Positions 28,772-38,600 of a stretch of 64,000 nt of DNA are shown here, piece after piece. The translations under genes and the position numbers were made by a program. The stretch is from positions 40,970-104,969 of the forward strand of contig DF239924.1 of NCBI GenBank assembly GCA_000507305.1, read 5' to 3'. The DNA is from Breviolum minutum Mf 1.05b.01. Lineage: Eukaryota > Sar > Dinophyceae > Suessiales > Symbiodiniaceae. The notes beneath the pieces are model-generated. The model did not search any database. It had not been told where the DNA came from and saw only the letters and a program-made list of their open reading frames with translations. Within the stretch, counting starts at the first letter, position 1. Every line of letters begins with the position of its first letter.

Positions 28772-28892
28772 TGTTACCTGGCAATTCTGCTTGTGACCTT
28801 TTTGGGGGTGGTGAAAAAGGTGAACCTTTGAAATGGTTGGACAGGTGACCTCCAACTGGGAGATTTAGGTCGGTCGCTGCAAATCACCTGGC
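28772..28892. repeat. Family G element supplying a donor
   Basis: 'gttacctggcaattctg', 'tgtgacctttttggggg', 'acaggtgacctccaactggg' and 'aaatcacctggc'. Confidence 0.7.
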
Positions 28893-29095
28893 AAACTGAA
28901 ACACTTGTTTTTCACATCCACATGCCTTAATGTTCGGTTGGTTGATTATCTCTTTTGGGGAATTTATATGTGATATTAGATATATATGTTATTATATGTT
29001 TATATACATCAAGATATGCATATAAAAATTGCGATAGGTACAGATGTACTACTATCCTCCGCACCCTACTCCCTCCGTAACGGCCTTTGTCGCAG

Positions 29096-29137
29096 GCTGA
29101 AAACATCAAGTCAGAAACCAGTGCTGCAGTGTCGCAG
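29096..29137 (+). CDS. Exon, gene 4
   Basis: Acceptor TCGCAG; donor GTGAGG; phase 0 to 0, AENIKSETSAAVSQ. Confidence 0.65.
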
Positions 29138-29574
29138 GTGAGGATTTGTTTATTGTTTTCCTGGAATGATCAGCCAATGGTAGGATTTTTCGGTCAAAAT
29201 TTAGATGGCTTGCCGATACCCATTTTGGTAGGTGGATGTAAAGGGTCCTTATAAACTAAACCAGAAATGTGGGGAGGGTTAGCCATCTGTTTTTTCAAAT
29301 TACTGTATTTTTGGTTGGTTTGGGGCGGGCCCGGTGGTTTGGGGCCTTCATGGGATCCCCATATGAATCCGGGATTGGGATTCTTCTTAGGGGGTATCCC
29401 GGATCAATCCCCAACTGTCGGGCCCCAAACCACCATGTCAAGGAATGAAAAAAGGGCCCCTGGTTGTTTAGGTTATACAGGGGATTATACTACCAAGTTA
29501 TATAGGGATTATAATAAACCATTAAAAGGATCCCGTCATTAACCAACCAGTACAATGGAAAGTAGGAGGGTTTT

Positions 29575-29639
<65 letters not shown>

Positions 29640-32600
29640 CTAAATTAACCATTAGTTGAACTGATTTTTTCATGGTGTCGGGAAGTCGGGAATGACGGGT
29701 TTTTTACGGGATGATTCATGGGATGGTACGGTTTACCGGTTTTACGGGTTCGGGACACTGTGTTGACGGATGGATCATGGTGTCCATGGTGTCATTCTCT
29801 ACAGAAAAAATGGCGACCGGTGACCCCAAGATAATGAGGATGACTTTCCAAGGAAACTATTGAAATAGCCGGAGGTGTGAAAAACATCCGGGGTCCGAAT
29901 CAACCAGAGCTTGAAGACATTTTCACTCAACCAACATTTGGACACCAACAAAATACAGGTACCCTTAGCTCAATCTACTAAGAAAAACGCATCCCCCCAA
30001 ACCTTTGTTGCATCCATTCATTACTTACAACCCCGAAGTTTAACAGCTCGCCCCTGAAAAATGATGGGTCGAAGACGATCCTTTCCTTTTGGGATGGCAA
30101 TTTTTCAGGGGCTATGTTAGTTTCAGGCAGGGTAATAGTTTCCCAAAAGGATGATCAACCGTATGGTATCTTAAAAAGTCATAAACACTTGTTATCCAGC
30201 ATTATTTTGGATATCTCCCACGTGTGCGATCGGGTCTGAACTCCCATTTGTTCCCTAGAGGATAGTCATCAACCCAATATTACTAGGGGGTAGATCTTTG
30301 TGAGCCCTATTTCTTTTACACCAACCAGGTGGAATAATCCCAGTCTTCCCCCGTTTGGCAGCCTCGGAGTCACCACGACGAGTTCACACGGCCCGTGCTG
30401 GTTGGGAATTCCCATCGTATTGGTGGTACAGTTGATCGAAGAAATGCCAAACAACCACCTGGGATGTACAAAACCCTGTAAATCATGGGGGAAACTACCA
30501 ACCTCAACTGGTGAGTTTACCGGATTTCTGAACCATCAATAGTATTAAAAAGTATATAAGGGAATCTCTATCCACAAAATATGTCCAGAACATTTTCAGG
30601 TTTATTAATTTCATATTCATTTGCCCAGATTGATCTATGGAATTTTTTCAAAACTATTGTCAACAAAAAAGGGATCATGAACATCTCCAAGTGGAATCTC
30701 AAAAAGTATAGGTCCCTACTGTTGATGGTTCAGAAATCCCATTCCCAACCACCTGAGATGTTCAAAAACCTTGAAAATAATGGTAGATTTCTGAACCATC
30801 AACTATCAACCGTATGTGTGAAGTGGAGGGGGGGGACCTTTTCTTAGATACCTGGAACGCCAAGTGTCCTATTATTTTTTAAGGCAACTTTACGCCTAAA
30901 ATCCAGCAACTCTTGCCCTTAAACAATAGGGCTTTCCAACGGCTTTTCCAGGTAGGAATTTCTGATGGTTTATAATGGAAAACCCTATTTTTTAATGGAT
31001 GATTTGGGGGGAAAACCCACTATTTTTGGAAACACCCAGATAGGAATTTCTGATGAGTTTCCCAACAAAAAAACTGCTGCTGGCCAGCATTTTCTCCACT
31101 GAGTCACTTGGCAACTTGGCAGGTCTATCCTCGCATCCAAGCGGCTCGGGGACCTCAGTTGAGGTTGAGGTTTGGTAGTTGAACATCTACCATTATTTAT
31201 AAGGTTACATATAAATCCCAGGTGGTTGGCCTTGGGATTTCTGAACCATCAACAGGAGGAAGCTCAACAATGTTCACTATTTTCATCATGATTTGATTGG
31301 GAGGAGCCATTTTTTGGTATGTTGGGAGAAATTATGATGAACATAGTGCACCCTAGTGAAAGTAGATGGCGATCGCCACTCCCTAATTCGGTGGCGAATA
31401 GTAAGGGGCCATGATAAACCAATACATGGCATTTGTGCCATCTATTTTCCAGGTGGTATAAACTTTTGTTTGTTTGTTTTGTGATTTTTCAATTGATTGT
31501 ACCATGGTATTTTACTATTAACCTAGCATTTGGGAGAATGTTTTTGTTTTTTTTTCCAACCACCTTAGGCAAATCTAAGTATCTAAAACAGCTTGCTGAA
31601 AATTCTTCAAATCCTGCTGTTTGAAGCATCCTGCTGTTCGTTGCTGAGTTGATTGGGATGATTTTTTGATGCTTTCAAGGAAAGATGTTTCTTGCCGAAA
31701 CACTTTCCCCTCGAAAATTTCACAGTTTGGGAGGCCACCGAAAAATGATGGTTGGAAATATCATGTTGTTGAACTACATCCCTTTAGGAGAATGGTTGTG
31801 CGAAGATTCAAACTCCTGACAGTCAAGATGACTGTTTTAGAGGGGCGGTACTGTTGATGGAAGAAATCTGGCGATCACCAGTTGAGGTTGGTAGTTTATC
31901 CCATTATTTGCAAGGTTTCAGACATCCCAGGTGGTGCAGGATTTCAGCCATCAATGGTAGTTTTTGTTTTGGTTACCTGGAATCACTTGCTGTTTTAGTC
32001 GTTTTTCGTTTCGAAAAATACTTCGGGATTGACATTCTTCTCCTTTGCCATACATTCCTCATAGAGAGGAATGATATGAAAGCAGCTCGGGGATGAGGGC
32101 TATATGTTTGTTTCTTAGTTTTATTCCTTTATTTATTTGTTGCTTTTGATTATATGGGGGTTTCCTAAAACGGTGGTACCCAACAACTATTGGTGGAAAT
32201 CCTACTAAAAATGACCATTTTGGGGTGTTTTGGGGGTACCACCATTTTAGGAAACACCCATATATGATTGCTGTAATGAGTTCTTTTCGTCTCGTGCTCT
32301 GTTTCAAAACCTGAATCCGGTCACTTCGTGCTAGGTTCGCCGCCAAGAAACCTCGATGGTTTTGTCCGGGTAGTTGTAAGACATTCAAACATGCAAACAT
32401 GCAGACATCCCCATTTCCCAAAATTCTTGCCAACATTCCCCCCCAAACAAGTTCTAGTAGTGAATAGTAGAGGAAATCCCAATCTAATTCAATCAAATTC
32501 AAGTTGTTGAATGATGACAATTTCTCAGGCAAACAAATATGATAGGAGTAGAAAATAGTGCAACGATGTACCTTCCTATTAATTAAACCATGAAGAATTT

Positions 32601-35600
32601 CAGTTTCGCAGATCTAAGTTCACTAAATCGGCTATTCCCAGATTTTCTTCTAAAAACGCCTTGTGGTGTTAAACGCATTCACTACCTGGAAAACAGCCGT
32701 TGCAAAAAGAACTTTCCATCAACTGTATTTTCCCGAAAAACAAACCAGCAATCCGGCAATCGTTGCCCTACAAAAATGGGATTTGAATTCCTATGTCTTC
32801 CAGGTACAGCGGTTTAGGGGGGAACTTGGAGGATCATCCTAGTTAGTGGTTAATAACCCCCATTTGTAAGCCATAAATATCGGCCATTTGGAAGGGGTCC
32901 CATAACCCCAGGTCTTGGGGACTTACGATCACCACAGTTACGAACTACTTACAAGTCCTGGGATGATCCTCCAAGAAGGGACTGTTCTTTTCACCTTGAC
33001 CCCCCGAGGCCTCCAAACTGGTGTCTGATGCTTTAACGAGGGCCAAGGACAACAAGGATCGCATCGTGTGGGAGCATAAGGGTTTGGAAAAACGCTGGAA
33101 ATATCCATTTTGGAGCAATGAAAAAAGGGCCCCAAACAGTTGTTTAGGGGATTTGTTGGGGATGAAATGCTACCCAGTTATGTGGGGATTACAATAAACC
33201 ATTATAAGGATCCCCATTAACCAGCGTTAATAAGGTTATTTCTAGGGGGGGGGGTACGTTCGGAGAAAAGTAGGTTGACCAGTGGTGATACAAAACGCTA
33301 ACCTTGGCAAGCACACCATTGATCAAGAAAGATCAAATGATGAGGGATGGATCAACTATACCCTCTGGTAAACTAACATAGCTGGCTGGAATATCCCCAT
33401 TTTCACTAGTAAATACATCTTTAAAAGGGTCCATTTTCCAGCCAGCTATGTGAGTTTACCAGAGGGTAAATTTTGAGTGCTGTGAAAAGAGAGACTTAGG
33501 ATTGGGAGTTGCCAAAAGGTGTGAAGAGGGGAACTTTGAACCAATTGGGCCAAGGCCAAACGAAGAGCGACCGCCAAACGAAGCGAGAAGAATGCGCAAC
33601 TCTTTGCAAAATACGACCAGGACCGGCACAAAACGGTAGCGAGTAAAAAAATCATGGCTGACATGAGAACTTGGAAGTACTGGGATTATACTAATAAGTG
33701 GTGGATATTTAGAAAAGAACAGAAACAACCATGGCAATTGACTCAAAAAAGTGCCGGTGTTGCAGATAGAAGAAAAGATATTTTCCGGAGCCTGAAGCAT
33801 TTAAGTGGAATGAACGATCTTGCTCCAGTAACTCTCATGTCTCGTCCTGGTAGTTTTGAAATTGTGATACCACAGGCCAAGGGGTCGGACTTCATGTGGA
33901 TGGCTTCTGAGTTGATAGAATTTCATCCAGAAATTTACCACCGGAAACCAACGGCTGGAACCTTTAAAAGGGAGTAACTATCTGAACCAAACCTTCATTT
34001 TTGACTTCAACATGTTAGCTTTTCGATGATTTTTAGGCATATTTTTCATGATTTTTGTAAAGCACACAGGTCCTAAACATGACTTTTTGTTTGGGAAGCC
34101 CGCGCCACTCGCTCTGTTTTTTGGCTCTAAAAACTCCGTGTTTCTGCAGCAATCTGAAACCTTCCCGGTGAAAAACGGTGGAAACTCACGGACTGGACGA
34201 AGATGCCTCCACAACGTCTTCCAAAGGGCATTTTGTCGGAAGACCCAAGGCACTTTTTGTATCGGGTTTATGGGACCCATTCCAAACGACGGAACTCCAT
34301 GGCTTATAAATGAAAGATCCTAATCACTGAAATAATTGTCGTTTGTTGTTTGTGGTGAGTTTTGTTTTGGAGTGCAGATGATGTGTAAATACATGTGAAC
34401 AAAAAGATCTGGAAAAAGGGAACGATCATGTGTTTTTTGTTTGTTTGTTTGTTTGTTTGTTTGTTTGTTTGTTTGTTCGTTCGTTCGTTCGTTCGTTCGT
34501 TCGTTCGTTCGTTCGTTCGTTCGTTCGTTCGTTCGTTCGTTCGTTCGTTCGTTCGTTCGTTCGGGTTTGCAATATTTTTGGGACACGCAAACACAAAAAT
34601 ACCTGCAAGTACCTCTTAGCAAGTTGCAGCAAAATGTCGGAATCTCCATGAACTTCTTGCTCCAAAAAAAGTGCAGTTGTCATCCCTGATTCGAAAGATA
34701 CGCAGGTTGAAAAAATGGCGTAGACAAACCTATTCGAATCCATATCAAATAATTTCCCAAAAGAATGATCAAATGTATAACAGCCATCGCCCCTGAACAT
34801 GGATGGTTGGAAGACTAGTTACTAGTTTCCTTTTGGGATGTCTTAGACCCTGGCAGGTGTTATGTTAGTTTCAAGGGTTAAAAAACATACATTTGAATGC
34901 TGGGAGTTATCATCTTGGCAAAAACTCCCTATGGATGCGTGCGAAGCAACCTAAACTCCCATCATTTGTTCCCGGGGTGTTAGGGGATAGACTCATCAAC
35001 CCAACTGGTTTATAGGGCCCCATTATAAGGGTAAGGGCATGAGGGTTTATGCACCCATTAGTTGCCGGATTCCCCATTGAAGGGTACCATTCCCCCCAAA
35101 AAAACGCGACTTTTTGACCCTGGCAGCCCTGGCACAAAACTGCGGTTTCACCAGAATCGCCATGTGTTGTTGCTGAGGCCAGATGGCATTCAGCCGCCAC
35201 CAGGAACGGTGAGGGTGTCCCAATTGGTTGAGCTGAGAATTTGAAAGAAGGTATATATCCCCCGAGTCAACTAACATGGCTGCCGGGGAAACTCCACCAT
35301 TTTTGAAGATGTATATACATCCCCGAGTCATCCCAAAATGATGGGGGCCCCCTTGGAAGTTTGGTGGCCTTGACTCCGGCTTAACATATATGGCTATTTT
35401 TATACAGTATGTGAAATTGCTGGGGTGTATTTCCTCTTGAAACATGGGGAAAACTCCAGTCGCCATGTGATGAAATCTTTTCGTTGCACAAAATGAAGAC
35501 GATGAAGCCGATTTGGCGGATGACCGGATGAAAAATATGCATGTTTCCCAAAAATAGGGAGTTTCACCCCAAAATGGATGGTTTATAATGGAAAACCTTA

Positions 35601-38600
35601 TTAAAATGGATGATTTTGGGGGTACCCCTATTTATATTTGTATCCAAATGGAATTATGATGTCAGGGCTACGTGTGTCAGTGTGAGGTCTTTCGGGGGGG
35701 GGGGGGAGGGTTCTTGTGGGTAGGGCCTTTTTTACGCCCTTGTGATGGCATTCCGCACCACGGAATCCGTCTGTTTTCAATGGCAGTGAGATTTTGGAAG
35801 TGGAGTTTCGTCCAGTTACTACTAGACTGATATGGATGTTTCTGGAAATTGGGGTACCTCAAAATGGATGGGTTATCATGGAAAACCCTATTAAAATGGA
35901 GGATTTGGGGGTACCACTATTTTCGGAAACCCCCATATAGGCATGGTCTTTTGTTTTTGATTATTGACTAAAGCATTGATATCACCCAGCATGAGAAACT
36001 TGATGATGACGATGAGGACAAATGGCGAACAGTGTTGCAATATGAGTATGTATGATTATGATCAAAAGGGTAGTGACATGTGTTACCTTAAGGTCAAAAT
36101 AGATGGCACAGATAATGATACCAAAATGTAGGTTAGTAAAGGGTCCTTATTTCAACCAATAGGGACTGTGCCATATAATACTTTTTAATGAATTACGGTA
36201 CATCCCGTGCCCATCAAACACGCTCTACTCGCAATGGATATCTAAGGATATCATGCAGTTTTGCCGTGACCTCGCCGAAAGCATCTTGGCGAAACATACA
36301 CTGGGCCGATGGGTTCCCTAACAACACAGATAGGCCAACAAAAAAGACATCTATGCAAACCAATAGATGTGAGCCAAAACACCCATTTTTCATTGATAAT
36401 TATATGACACCTTTTCCCCATTTCTTTCCACACCCTGCTCTTGCAACAAAAAGAGGGGGTTTGGAATGTTTGCATTTTTGGAAAGCTTGATTTTTCAGAC
36501 GCGTTTTTTTTTGGTTGGAACATCTTCAACGGAGGCCTGACCTGTATGGTGTTGTCAATCAACAATTTAATGGTGGTACTGTTGATGGAAGAAATCCTGC
36601 ACCAGTTGATATGGAGAATATCCACAATTTTTTAAAATAGGGTTTAATAGATAACAGGTGGTTAGCTGCATTTCTTCCATCAACAGCAGTAGTGCTTCAT
36701 TGGTAGCAATTCCAGCCACAAAAAACGAGGGTGTCTCAAAGCCGGGATCTCCTTGTTCGGTGTCCCATTATTTACAGGGTCTTATACATTCCAGGTGGGT
36801 GTTTCCTTAAATGGTGGTACCACCAAAACACCCCCAAAATGATCAATTTTAGTAGGAAAACCCATGGTTGTTGGGGAAACCCACCATTTTAGGACCCCCC
36901 CAGGTGGTTAGCCTTCTGGGCCTCCGATCTTCCCCACGACTTCCACGGCAAAAGGTGGTGCGGACTTTGCAGAACAGTTCGATCGATCGAATCCCAACTT
37001 TCACAACGGAAATCCCACGGCGTGGAGGCTTATGACAACGGTGGTAGGGCCAGCAGGAAGCAGTTGACATTGTTTCAGCACTCCTAGAACATTGCGGCGC
37101 TGAAGATGGTACATTGCAAAATCATGATATCATATCAACTTTCATTTCATAAGAATATTTGGGCAATTCATACTGTAAGCTTGCCTCCATTTGGAACATC
37201 TGATTTGATTTCACTTGGAGTTTACTCCCTGAGATCCTGATTTTTAATCCCGGAAAATTTTGGAATACATGTTCTTTTCAATTTTTTTCCCTAACAAGAT
37301 GGCGTTTCCCGGAATCCCATGGTGTTTTCCCTCCGGAAAAAATGGTGTTTTTTCCCAACTTTCCCAAGGCTGTTCCCTTGGGCGGAGCTCGTGTCCCCGA
37401 GTCGCTGGCAGCATCCATGGGCAAGACACCCGAGGAGGCCACGGAGTTTTCTGTAGGGTGAGCGCTGGAAAGGCCTGAAGTTGTTGGTGGAGAGCTACTT
37501 GTTAAAAACCCAATGAAGTTGAGTCATTTATAGGGATATATATATATATATACACAGTATATATATATATATCATATTATATATATGTAACATGTATATG
37601 ATATATTAATATATGCATATTTATTGAAATAATATATACACGCACACAAACACACACACCAAATAGATTCATGAGGTTGGAATCCAAGCAAAAAAGATAC
37701 AAACACCGATGAAGTCCCCCTAAGTCCGGAGTGTTTTTTGGTCGTAAAGTCAATCCGATGTTTTTCCAGGGGGAAACTCAGAGGCAAAGGCCAGGCCACC
37801 GAAAAAATTCTATGGGAATCAAACTTGATCTATGGCGTTTTTATGGTAATTTTTGAGGGATTTCCGATTTCCCCGAAAAAATAGTGCCTGAAGTTTGGGT
37901 TGATAATTTTTTTCCGACCCCTGAATTTTTAAGACTTCACCCAGATGCAAACAATGTGTTTTTCCTTTTGTTTCGATGTCCGTTGAAGCAGATAGATGTT
38001 GCTTCGCATGAATCGATGTTGGTTCGCACATACTAAAGGGGTTTATGGTAGGCAGATCCAGCGAAAAATTCAGGGGACGAAAAGCACACTACGCAAGAAA
38101 CTTCTTTTGAGGTGTTCACTAAGTGTCACCCTTCTGCATGTCAGCAAAGATGTCCGAAAGTTTTGGGGTGAACTTTCATAACACAAACATCCTTCACCAA
38201 AACGGTAGTGTGTTTGGGTGTTTCGTTGTCAGTGTTTTCTTGCTCAGAAAAAAATCATGCGGTGGAGGAAAACGGGGAAGCAATCCAAGAAATCTCCAAC
38301 AGCACCCACTGAACGGACCCCGAAAAAACCTGAGTATCGATCGTAACTAGTAGCTGAAGATCGCAACTTAGGGGTCCGTTGGGATTCGGTCCCATTCAAT
38401 TTTTGATGGAAGCAATCAACAAAAACATGGCCAAAAACAAACATCCACCCTGCAAACATGGCCAGAAGATGCCAGAAGTTTCATGCACGCAGATTCGACT
38501 CAAAAATCCCTCCTCCCCCCGCAAAACAAATCACCCTAAAATGTTGGGGAGGGTAACAAATCAGCTCGTCATGTTTTTGCGGTTGAAAATTAGGCCATGA

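Noticed and set aside
34304-34800. Repeated NERT and CLFV proteins
   Set aside because: Translation of the GTTT/GTTC array on either strand; no splice or composition support.
37057-37108. Ankyrin-repeat domain
   Set aside because: Only one helix-like segment resembles the repeat; neighbouring exons do not continue the pattern.
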